From: Candidatus Poribacteria bacterium WGA-3G
GTDB taxonomy: Bacteria > Poribacteria > WGA-4E > WGA-3G
Assembly (NCBI GenBank): GCA_000406005.1
Contig: ASZN01000089.1
Location: 1 to 14,465, forward strand
Length of the DNA stretch: 14,465 nucleotides
Reading direction: 5' to 3'
Shown: in pieces, positions 1 through 5,880 of the stretch
Layout of the letters: every line of letters begins with the position of its first letter
Position numbering within the stretch: the stretch's first letter is position 1
Notes under the pieces: generated by a model
Database searches by the model: none
Seen by the model: the letters and a program-made list of their open reading frames with translations, nothing else
Told to the model about the DNA's origin: nothing
Made by a program: the position numbers and the translations under genes

Positions 1-82
1 ATCGTGAAGTGCCAAACCACTTACTCAGCATCGCCTTCTGTTCTGTTGTTGGAAAGATTTCTATCTTCCTTGATTTGGTCAC
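1..82 (-). CDS. tnpB: IS607-family TnpB, N-terminal fragment (runs off left edge)
   Basis: An open frame on the minus strand overlaps the 3' end of tnpA and leaves the window at base 1. Read from a GTG at 82-80 it gives TKSRKIEIFPTTEQKAML and then SKWFGTSR. This matches the usual TnpB opening, a basic strand followed by PTxEQ and then WFGxxR. TnpB is the RNA-guided nuclease (Cas12 ancestor) carried by IS605/IS607-type elements, and a tnpB that overlaps the end of tnpA is the normal IS607 layout. The frame stays open upstream of the GTG and no good Shine-Dalgarno is visible, so the exact start is uncertain; an ATG at 31-29 would cut into the conserved block. The RuvC and zinc-finger parts are outside the window, so integrity cannot be judged. 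Confidence 0.72.
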   Translation of the reverse strand, partial: MTKSRKIEIFPTTEQKAMLSKWFGTSR

Positions 83-626
83 GGTATCGCCGGAGGCCGG
101 GCATTCTATAGGAAAACACGTGGAGTATTGCGAGGAGATCGGTTGCGAGTTCTTTTTCTGGACTGTAAACAGTTTGGTCGAGAACCACGACTTCTCCACC
201 GTTTTGTTCGACCAAGAACTGTATGACTTCGCCGCCGAAACGGGCGAGTCGATCCCGATGGGCAACAACAATGCGGAGTTTATCACCTCGCAAGATTCGT
301 TCCAATAAGGCTCTAAGCCCTTTTCGTTTGAAGTTGATACCGCTACCGAAGTCTTTGATGATTTCTGCTTCTGGGTAGTGTCTTTGCAAATAAGCGACTT
401 GGGACGCAAGATCGTCTGACTGCGATTTTCCACGAACTCGGCAGTATCCAATGGTAGTAAGAGTTGTGTCGGTTTGCGCATCAAGGTAACCCTGCACGTC
501 ATAACGCCTTTGTCCCCCAGGCGTCCTAATAGTAGAGATGGTGCCGTTCTCTGCTAAGTGTCGGAGTCTATCTATAGAAATACCGAGAATCTCCGATGTT
601 TCTCGGGGTGTCTTATAGTGTTTCAT
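21..626 (-). CDS. tnpA: IS607-family transposase TnpA (serine recombinase) lacking the catalytic serine
   Basis: The 201-residue protein has the IS607 architecture. An N-terminal MerR/excisionase-like helix-turn-helix (about residues 4-45, ending TIRTPGGQRRY) is followed by a small serine-recombinase domain (57-190, with DRLARFG near 130 and a GLRRYRDQIK tail). The family normally makes a 5'-phosphoserine link with the Ser of the YxRVSS motif. Here the motif reads IGYCRVRGKSQ, so the expected Ser is Arg65 (codon at 434-432, CGT) and the next Ser is Gly. Unless Ser69 substitutes, which is unlikely, the enzyme should not cut DNA. The start at 626 is preferred to the ATG at 650 because a strong promoter places +1 at or next to this ATG and because MKHYKTP is where family similarity begins. 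The 3' end overlaps tnpB. Confidence 0.88.
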   Translation of the reverse strand: MKHYKTPRETSEILGISIDRLRHLAENGTISTIRTPGGQRRYDVQGYLDAQTDTTLTTIGYCRVRGKSQSDDLASQVAYLQRHYPEAEIIKDFGSGINFKRKGLRALLERILRGDKLRIVVAHRDRLARFGGEVIQFLVEQNGGEVVVLDQTVYSPEKELATDLLAILHVFSYRMPGLRRYRDQIKEDRNLSNNRTEGDAE

Positions 627-632
627 GCTATA

Positions 633-661
633 ATTATACCACAGACACATAGATTTATCAA
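633..661 (-). promoter_or_regulatory. sigma70-type promoter of tnpA
   Basis: On the minus strand TTGATA (661-656) and a perfect TATAAT (638-633) are separated by exactly 17 bases. Transcription would start about seven bases after the -10 box, which is the A of the ATG at 626, so the tnpA message is probably leaderless or nearly so. This also decides the tnpA start: the upstream ATG at 650 lies inside the promoter. Confidence 0.72.
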
Positions 662-684
662 GAAAAACATAGGAAAAGAACTAT

Positions 685-747
685 TTAGGAACACCTCCTA
701 TGAGGTGTTGATTCAGTTAGCGACGTTCGCTTTTTTTATTTTCCTAA
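685..747. repeat. three-way-junction inverted-repeat structure upstream of tnpA
   Basis: A seven-base outer arm TTAGGAA (685-691) pairs perfectly with TTCCTAA (741-747). Inside lie a perfect 8-bp hairpin (AACACCTC at 690-697, loop CTAT, GAGGTGTT at 702-709; its first two bases overlap the outer arm) and a second 5-bp hairpin (AGCGA 719-723, loop CGT, TCGCT 727-731). The element sits between the gamma-glutamyltransferase gene and the tnpA promoter. It could be the end of the IS607 element, a non-autonomous palindromic repeat, or a structured RNA. The rest of 627-921 holds no gene; 748-921 is AT-rich with no feature I can support beyond small imperfect hairpins. Confidence 0.5.
719..737 (+). 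terminator. possible rho-independent terminator (plus strand)
   Basis: The stem AGCGA / TCGCT with a three-base loop runs straight into seven Ts (731-737). The polarity suits a plus-strand transcript, yet no plus-strand gene lies upstream. It could end RNA antisense to tnpA, or it could simply be part of the palindromic element. The stem is short. Confidence 0.35.
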
Positions 748-921
748 CTCAGAATCTTCACCCGGAAGGTTTTGTTCTTGCGGATAATTACACTCGTGTT
801 GTAAAGTATACCCGTAGAACAATATTAAAGACAATGTTTAAATTTAGATAATCCAAATCGCTGTGTATAAAACTGGAGAAAGTAGCAATTTAGATCAAGT
901 AAATAATAACAGCTTTAGCGA

Positions 922-2550
922 CTAAAAAGTGACGGCGTACCCGTCTGTTCTTGGGTCGGAACCGCCGATAAGCGCGCCAGATTCGGGATGAACCATTATC
1001 ATCTGTGCGCTCCCCGGACCGCCCCAATCGCCTACGATTCGGAGTTCGTGTCCTCTCTCTGCCAATCCGTCCTTGGTATCCGAAGGGAATCGGTTTTCTA
1101 ACTGAAGGTCATTCGAGCAGGTATGAGGAATGGTGGACTCCATCGGATTCTGGAAACTCCGCCAGCGCGGGGCGGAGACTGCCTCTTGTGGGGTCATTCC
1201 GAAATCAAGGGCATGCGTAACGAGTTGTAGGTTAGTTTGTACCTGCGTATCAGCACCGGGTGTTCCACACGCCAAAAACGGTTGTCCGTCTTTCGTAACG
1301 ATGACAGGGTTCATGGTGTGCCGGACGCGTTTGCCCGGCATCAAGCAGTTCGGGTGTCCCTCTTCCAGGTGCCAATAGGTCATGCGATTGTTCAGGAGGA
1401 TCCCTGTATCTCCTGCAATCAGACTGGAACCGAATCCTGATTGGATACTCTGTAGGACACAGACGAGATTCCCCGCGCGGTCTGCGGTGCAGAAACAGGT
1501 TGTATCCTCGTGTGCCTCTGGTCCACCGGCTGGCACGTCAACGGCTGCCTTCTCCAAGTCAATCCGTTGCGCCTGTTCAGCAGCGTAAGGTTTCGACAAC
1601 ATGCCATCTAAAGGAATATCAACCCAGTTCGGGTCTGCCATATATTTCTCGCGGTCTGCGAAGGCAAGTTTTTTCGCTTCAACCATGAGATGGACACTTT
1701 CGGCGGTATTATATCCCAAGGCTTGTAAATCGAATAACTCAACCATGTTCAATTCTTGAAGCAGAATATGTCCGCTCGAATTGGGGGGCATCTCATAAAC
1801 TTCGTACCCGCGGTAGTTAATATGTATCGGTTCAGCCCAGTGTGCTTGGTAATCAGCGAGGTCTTCTGCAGCCAAAAGTCCATCGTGAGCACGACTAAAT
1901 TCACCGATAGTTTTGGCGATATCACCCTTGTAGAATACGTCTCTTCCATCTTTCGCGATCTTTCGGAGTGTGGCACCGAGATTCGGATTCGCGAGGCGTT
2001 GGCCTGCGGGTATCGGTTCACCGTCGTTTGTGAAAATAGCACGACTGTCTGGTTCAGCAGCGAACCGAGCATTTTCGCCTTTGAGACCGTTGGCGAGTCT
2101 ATGACTCACAGGAAAACCGTCCTCACATAGCGAAATAACAGGCGCGAAAACATCCTCTAACTTGAGTGTACCGTATCGTTCATGTGCAAGAATCCACCCG
2201 TCAAGGAGGCCTGGCACAGAAACGCTCCGTATCCCTTTCATTGGGATCCCGCCATCTTTGAGATAGGTTTCGCGGGTTGCTGCACGCGGTGCAGGTCCAG
2301 TGGCATTCACAGCTGCAACCTGTCCTGTTTCTGCCCAATAGATGAGGATAAACCCGTCGCCACCAATACCAGAGCCAGCCGGTTCGACGACACCTAACGC
2401 AGCAGCAGTCGCGATAGCAGCATCAACGGCGTTGCCGCCTGCCATCATTGTCTGGATACCTGCTTGTGAGGCAAGCACGTGTCCAGAAGTAACCATTCCG
2501 TTCCTACCCATCACAGATGGACGAAACGCTGAGCCGTGTGGAGATTGCAT
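922..2550 (-). CDS. gamma-glutamyltransferase-like Ntn-hydrolase
   Basis: The 542-residue protein spans the full gamma-glutamyltranspeptidase fold. The N-terminal block (19-66) has AGGNAVDAAIATAAAL and GSGIGGDGF. The autoprocessing site is EDTTCFC at 348-354, which makes Thr350 the predicted nucleophile. It is followed by the small-subunit motifs GFGSSLIAGDTGILLNN (372-388) and the PGKR and GTPGADTQ blocks (405-435). Such enzymes cleave themselves and then hydrolyse or transfer gamma-glutamyl or related acyl groups. The canonical DGRETAP segment carrying the glutamate-binding Arg reads NATGPAPRAAT (82-92), as in YwrD- or acylase-like members, so glutathione is not a safe substrate call. No signal peptide is seen, so it is probably cytoplasmic. 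An AAGGAAAA ribosome-binding site lies about 10 bases before the ATG, inside a duplicated repeat. It lies downstream of the Gfo/Idh gene across a 247-base gap. Confidence 0.9.
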   Translation of the reverse strand: MQSPHGSAFRPSVMGRNGMVTSGHVLASQAGIQTMMAGGNAVDAAIATAAALGVVEPAGSGIGGDGFILIYWAETGQVAAVNATGPAPRAATRETYLKDGGIPMKGIRSVSVPGLLDGWILAHERYGTLKLEDVFAPVISLCEDGFPVSHRLANGLKGENARFAAEPDSRAIFTNDGEPIPAGQRLANPNLGATLRKIAKDGRDVFYKGDIAKTIGEFSRAHDGLLAAEDLADYQAHWAEPIHINYRGYEVYEMPPNSSGHILLQELNMVELFDLQALGYNTAESVHLMVEAKKLAFADREKYMADPNWVDIPLDGMLSKPYAAEQAQRIDLEKAAVDVPAGGPEAHEDTTCFCTADRAGNLVCVLQSIQSGFGSSLIAGDTGILLNNRMTYWHLEEGHPNCLMPGKRVRHTMNPVIVTKDGQPFLACGTPGADTQVQTNLQLVTHALDFGMTPQEAVSAPRWRSFQNPMESTIPHTCSNDLQLENRFPSDTKDGLAERGHELRIVGDWGGPGSAQMIMVHPESGALIGGSDPRTDGYAVTF

Positions 2551-2552
2551 GT

Positions 2553-2607
2553 TTTAAATTTTCCTTGCGGTTCGTTTAGGTGGATTTGGCCTTCAATGTT
2601 TCTCCCG
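2553..2607. repeat. intergenic direct repeat, copy 1
   Basis: The first 24 bases (2553-2576, starting TTTAAATTTTCCTTGCGG) are identical to 2701-2724, and the next 30 or so are recognisably similar, including ATGTTTCTC. On the minus strand the identical part holds the AAGGAAAA Shine-Dalgarno of the gamma-glutamyltransferase-like gene. The sequence between the two copies (about 2608-2700) holds no gene I can support. Confidence 0.7.
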
Positions 2608-2700
2608 TATACCCGCCCTCCATTTTGCGGTCGCCCATAAGCGATCTGCTTCATTACGGGCTACGCACGCTTTGAAACAGGAAGAAACAGATTTGAAACC

Positions 2701-2755
2701 TTTAAATTTTCCTTGCGGTTCGTTGAGGTTGTTCTGACTATTGATGTTTCTCTCC
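2701..2755. repeat. intergenic direct repeat, copy 2
   Basis: Second copy of the roughly 55-base repeat at 2553-2607, same orientation. Here the Shine-Dalgarno-like part is not followed by an ATG at a useful distance, so this copy carries no gene start. It lies just after the stop codon of the Gfo/Idh gene. Confidence 0.68.
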
Positions 2756-2797
2756 ATGCATCTGAAAAACAGGAAGAAGACAAATTCGAGCGTCTGC

Positions 2798-3865
2798 CTA
2801 TGCAAGCATCTTCTTAGCGAACGCTTCGACATCAACGCGTTCATGTGTTCGTGCCGATTCGTTGCAGGCTTCCATCAGTATCCATGTACCGAGGGTCGTC
2901 TCCTGAATCCAGTCTCGATCTGTACCGTTAGCAATCGCCTGCGCAAAGGCATCGAATTGGAGTCGATCATCTTCTATAAGTCCTGCGTGTAAATCTTGAA
3001 GCGTTAAATCTTCGACGTTTGTGCCGAGTTGGAAAAGTTGCAGATGCCCTGCGTCTCGTCGCAGGTCGCCGTCTTCACCGTGGAAACTCCAGCTGCCGCT
3101 CCAACCGAAGGCACCGCCGTGCCCTGCCCGTGTCCCTGAGTATGAGAAAGGCGCGCCGTTTGCGTATTCCATAAGCGCGTTGCCGCCAGCGGTCCCCCAC
3201 GCGTCAATTTGCCCAAGTTCGGGATCTCGACGGTTATGGACATGCGCCGTGACATATTTCGGAAGTCCTTTTGCAGCGACGAGTTGATCGAGTTGATGGC
3301 TGCAGCCAGCATGGAAAAAGAGACCATCTACATACGCATCGGGTTGTCGGGAATCGGGACCGGTATAGAGATTTTGGCGGATCCAGAACCGACACTCACC
3401 CGCCAGCATTTCACCGATACCGCCGTCTTCACGGAGCCATTCTCTCATTTTCGCGGCGGCAGGGTTCCAGCGTTTGTTCTGGCCTTGAACGAGAATTAAA
3501 CCCGGATTCGCTTTGTGTGCTTGAATAATATCGTGGAATTCTGTCTGTGTTGTTGCTATCGGTTTAACGCAGAGCGTGTGCATACCGAGATTCAGGCTTT
3601 CGACGATTAACTTGGCGTGAACAGTTGTGGAGGCATAGATCAGACATGCCTGCGCATCGTGTTTCTCTTTCGCCTCGGTGATAGTCGTGTAGATACATTC
3701 TGTTAAGCCATCAGGCGCGCCGTTTATTGATGACACGCCTTGCCGTGCAGCTTCGAGGTTGATGTCCACACACGCGACAGGCTCTAACCCGTGTGAGTTG
3801 ACCTGTGCCTGTAAACGTCCGTGTGCGAAATGGGTACATCCCACATGAATCGTTGGGATCGACAT
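2798..3865 (-). CDS. Gfo/Idh/MocA-family oxidoreductase
   Basis: A 355-residue NAD(P)-dependent oxidoreductase of the kind that acts on sugars, inositols and their derivatives. The N-terminal Rossmann fold starts IPTIHVGCTHFAHG, a loose version of the glycine motif. The family EKP motif reads CVKP near residue 102: the catalytic Lys is kept and the Glu is Val. The C-terminal alpha/beta domain has FFHAGCSHQLDQL, which carries the conserved His and Asp, near 185-197. The start at 3865 was chosen because AAAGGAGAG stands eight bases upstream of that ATG and similarity begins there; an in-frame ATG at 3889 has no such site. It follows the DUF6807 gene by 127 bases, a pairing common in carbohydrate-catabolism clusters. 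The weak glycine motif and altered EKP make the exact substrate unpredictable. Confidence 0.9.
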   Translation of the reverse strand: MSIPTIHVGCTHFAHGRLQAQVNSHGLEPVACVDINLEAARQGVSSINGAPDGLTECIYTTITEAKEKHDAQACLIYASTTVHAKLIVESLNLGMHTLCVKPIATTQTEFHDIIQAHKANPGLILVQGQNKRWNPAAAKMREWLREDGGIGEMLAGECRFWIRQNLYTGPDSRQPDAYVDGLFFHAGCSHQLDQLVAAKGLPKYVTAHVHNRRDPELGQIDAWGTAGGNALMEYANGAPFSYSGTRAGHGGAFGWSGSWSFHGEDGDLRRDAGHLQLFQLGTNVEDLTLQDLHAGLIEDDRLQFDAFAQAIANGTDRDWIQETTLGTWILMEACNESARTHERVDVEAFAKKMLA

Positions 3866-3909
3866 TGTGACTCTCCTTTGGTATGGCACGCAGTTCCCGT
3901 CATTAGTGC

Positions 3910-3992
3910 GCTGCTAACGGAGCAGCTAAGAACCGAGGCGCAATACCTCGGTTCCTCTCAACATCTCGGTTAATAGGGTGTAGGTTCCGAGG
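3910..3992. repeat. hairpin-rich intergenic element between the DUF6807 and Gfo/Idh genes
   Basis: Two perfect hairpins stand side by side: GCTGCT / AGCAGC around AACGG (3910-3926) and the 9-bp GAACCGAGG / CCTCGGTTC around a seven-base loop (3930-3954). A third CCGAGG (3987-3992) can pair with the same CCTCGG (3946-3951), so two foldings are mutually exclusive. No U-run follows on either strand, so this is not a standard terminator. It may be a palindromic intergenic repeat or an attenuator-like switch ahead of the Gfo/Idh gene. Confidence 0.5.
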
Positions 3993-5147
3993 TTAGGAGA
4001 CTTTAACGGTAGGTGGGTTGATGAAATCGTGATATTTCTCAGCGACCTTTCCGACACTGGCATCGCCTGCATGAATCAATACCCGGAACCGGAAGTGCAT
4101 CTCTTCGCCCTGTTTGAGCGTGTAGGAACCGTCTTTCGAGGGATCCCCCTCAAAGGTGCCGCTACCGAAAATGTTTGTTCCCATTAACCCGTAGTTACGG
4201 ACATGCCAATAGGTCGGGTAGCGAGGGTTCACAATATGATCAAACACGGCGATCCCGACCGGTGTCCCGTCAACAACGCCGGAATAATCACACCAGTTCG
4301 CCCGTTTACCCCAAGTTTCGTTCTCATTTAGACCGCCGAATGCGTTTTCGATTTTTCCGCCATCAGAAGCGTTCATTGATGGATGTACGCGGATTGACAT
4401 GATACCGCCTTCTTTGGTGTCTCCGAAATGGACATCTCCGGTTGAGGCGATAAAGGTGAGATCTAAATCAAGGAGTGCGGCATCCTCAGGTAGATTATAG
4501 ATTCGGAAATTCTGCGTGTCTGTCATCAAGACATCGCCGGATCGCGTTTCCCAGTTATTTTCTGTATAAATCCTACCGACGACAGAACCCCCCTGTTTTT
4601 GTGTGAAACCTTGATGAACGACCTTCCCAGAATTACTGCCTTCACCCCAGAGATCCACGTCATTCACTTCACCATAGGCGACATAGAGCGAACGGTGATG
4701 GACGTGGTCTTTGGAGATGTCGCTCGTTTCGCCACGCGTTACCTCGCGTCCATCCGGACCGAGGACCGGAAAGAAATACGGACGGAACTGTGATTGTGCA
4801 TAGCGGAACGTCGTAAACGGTCGATCATTGAGCGTGATAGCGATGGTTCCGGCTTCCTCATTGAATTGAACACCTGATTCATCAGCAACGCTGCCCTCTG
4901 AGAGGGTATAAGTACGTGATTCACCGGCGGCGAGTCCATCAAGTATCCAATTTAAGGTCGTCGAACCGTCCTCATTGGCGTAGCATTGTGCTGCGACGAC
5001 ATCACCTGAAACCGTATCTGTTAATGTAACGGCAGAATCGTGAAGTCGGCGGACACTCGGATGGTCAACATTAGCACGAACGGGACAACCGTCTCGATCG
5101 TGGAAACCGGCATCAACAGTAAACGTCGGTAGCTTCTGATTTTCCAT
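3993..5147 (-). CDS. DUF6807 (PmoA-like) family protein
   Basis: The 384-residue protein matches the DUF6807/PmoA family seen in Bacteroidota, Planctomycetota and Poribacteria next to sugar oxidoreductases and sulfatases. Diagnostic stretches are FRPYFFPVLGPDGREVTRG (about 120-138), DHVHHRSLYVAYGEVNDVD with its two His residues (147-165), the mid-region WCDYSG, and YPTYWHVRNYGLMGTN towards the C-terminus. The N-terminal third is beta-rich and shows no obvious signal peptide. No reaction is established for the family that I can name with confidence; a role in carbohydrate breakdown is inferred from neighbours. AAGGAAA lies six bases before the ATG. The GC content is like that of the Gfo/Idh gene and clearly above that of the SEFIR genes. 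Confidence 0.88.
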   Translation of the reverse strand: MENQKLPTFTVDAGFHDRDGCPVRANVDHPSVRRLHDSAVTLTDTVSGDVVAAQCYANEDGSTTLNWILDGLAAGESRTYTLSEGSVADESGVQFNEEAGTIAITLNDRPFTTFRYAQSQFRPYFFPVLGPDGREVTRGETSDISKDHVHHRSLYVAYGEVNDVDLWGEGSNSGKVVHQGFTQKQGGSVVGRIYTENNWETRSGDVLMTDTQNFRIYNLPEDAALLDLDLTFIASTGDVHFGDTKEGGIMSIRVHPSMNASDGGKIENAFGGLNENETWGKRANWCDYSGVVDGTPVGIAVFDHIVNPRYPTYWHVRNYGLMGTNIFGSGTFEGDPSKDGSYTLKQGEEMHFRFRVLIHAGDASVGKVAEKYHDFINPPTVKVS

Positions 5148-5222
5148 AAATTTCCTTTTCTGTGCCTTGATTCTCCTTTTAGGGTTCTGATAGGAGTGAG
5201 TCGCGTGATTTTTATTTATCTG

Positions 5223-5272
5223 GAGCCACTTAGTTGGGGTTACGTTGCGTTCAACGGCGCACTAAATGGCTC
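5223..5272 (-). terminator. long two-tier hairpin after the STAS gene
   Basis: The arms GAGCCACTTAGT (5223-5234) and ACTAAATGGCTC (5261-5272) pair over 12 positions. The single imperfect pair is a G-U wobble only in minus-strand RNA, which implies the minus strand is the functional transcript. An inner hairpin CGTTG / CAACG with loop CGTT (5243-5256) caps it. It starts 12 bases after the STAS stop. The downstream sequence is AT-rich but has no clean U-run, so a terminator role is likely rather than certain; a mobile palindromic repeat is the alternative. Confidence 0.5.
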
Positions 5273-5283
5273 TATCACGCACC

Positions 5284-5637
5284 TTAACTTTGTTCAGAAG
5301 TGAGGGCAAGGATGCCTTCTTCTTCGCTATTGTAGCTTTCAAAGACAGTCATTAATCGTCCAAGAATTAGGAGGTTACGGATATGTGCACCAGCATTGAC
5401 GAGAGCCGTCCGTCCACCTTTGCGAGAGACAGTCACGTTTACAGAAACAAGCGTACCGAGTCCGCTACTGTCCATACGCGTAACATTTTCGAGATTAAAG
5501 ATGACCTTCGGAGATTCAAAATGTTCTTCGAGTTCCTCATTAATCTGCTCTCTAATTTCGGCGTTTGCTGCACCGATCATGCGTCCGGTAGGTCGGACAA
5601 CAATGACACCTTCTCTTTGGCGTATTTCTGCTAACAT
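5284..5637 (-). CDS. STAS-domain anti-sigma-factor antagonist (SpoIIAA/RsbV-like)
   Basis: A 117-residue single STAS domain. The hallmark MDSSGLGTLV lies at 55-64, with Ser57 aligned to the serine that anti-sigma kinases phosphorylate in SpoIIAA and RsbV. Unphosphorylated, such proteins bind the anti-sigma factor and free the sigma factor. The beta-strand opening (IRQREGVIVVRPTGRM) and the helix QINEELEEHF fit the fold. Length is normal for the family. It appears monocistronic: a consensus promoter lies about 90 bases upstream, AAGGAAG stands six bases before the ATG, and a strong hairpin follows. No kinase (SpoIIAB/RsbW) or sigma gene is in the window, so its partner is unknown. Confidence 0.93.
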   Translation of the reverse strand: MLAEIRQREGVIVVRPTGRMIGAANAEIREQINEELEEHFESPKVIFNLENVTRMDSSGLGTLVSVNVTVSRKGGRTALVNAGAHIRNLLILGRLMTVFESYNSEEEGILALTSEQS

Positions 5638-5717
5638 TTATCTTCCTTTCATAATTGGTTGTGTGATTACTGATACAGATTTACAGATTTATGGATTATG
5701 CCCTAAAAAAGAGATTC

Positions 5718-5776
5718 TTAACATGTTAATATAGTTAATTTCGGAAATTTTGTCAAGAAATTCGTTAATTTTCCGA
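5718..5776 (-). promoter_or_regulatory. STAS gene promoter with flanking palindromes
   Basis: On the minus strand a perfect TTGACA (5756-5751) is followed after 17 bases by TATATT (5733-5728). A perfect 12-base palindrome TTAACATGTTAA (5718-5729) covers the end of the -10 box and the likely +1, and inverted arms TCGGAAA / TTTCCGA (5741-5747 and 5770-5776) flank the -35 box. These positions suit repressor or activator operators. The transcript would have a leader of about 80 bases. Confidence 0.68.
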
Positions 5777-5832
5777 GAGGCGTTCAGTTTTCGGGTATCG
5801 TTCGCATGTTTTCAGGAGTTGGTATTCTGAGT

Positions 5833-5869
5833 AAAGCAAAGAAAGATCACTTAGATATCAAAATGATCT
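5833..5869 (-). terminator. terminator after the hsdR remnant
   Basis: Minus-strand RNA forms a 9-bp stem AGAUCAUUU / AAGUGAUCU (one G-U pair, eight-base loop; 5869-5844) followed by the U-rich UUCUUUGCUUU. It begins 11 bases beyond the stop codon of the hsdR C-terminal remnant, so it plausibly ended the original restriction-modification operon. Confidence 0.5.
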
Positions 5870-5880
5870 CTGTCAACTTC

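Noticed and set aside
9..308. 99-codon plus-strand open frame inside tnpA
   Set aside because: It is antisense to the clearly homologous TnpA and TnpB frames.
558..851. 97-codon plus-strand open frame over the tnpA promoter region
   Set aside because: It runs antisense to the tnpA start and across the palindromic element, has no ribosome-binding site or recognisable domain, and its composition looks like translated AT-rich spacer.
1756..2130. 124-codon plus-strand open frame
   Set aside because: It is entirely antisense to the gamma-glutamyltransferase-like gene, whose frame carries all the family motifs.
2593..2844. 83-codon minus-strand open frame between the Gfo/Idh and gamma-glutamyltransferase genes
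   Set aside because: It begins inside the Gfo/Idh gene in another frame and runs through the intergenic repeat; it resembles no protein.
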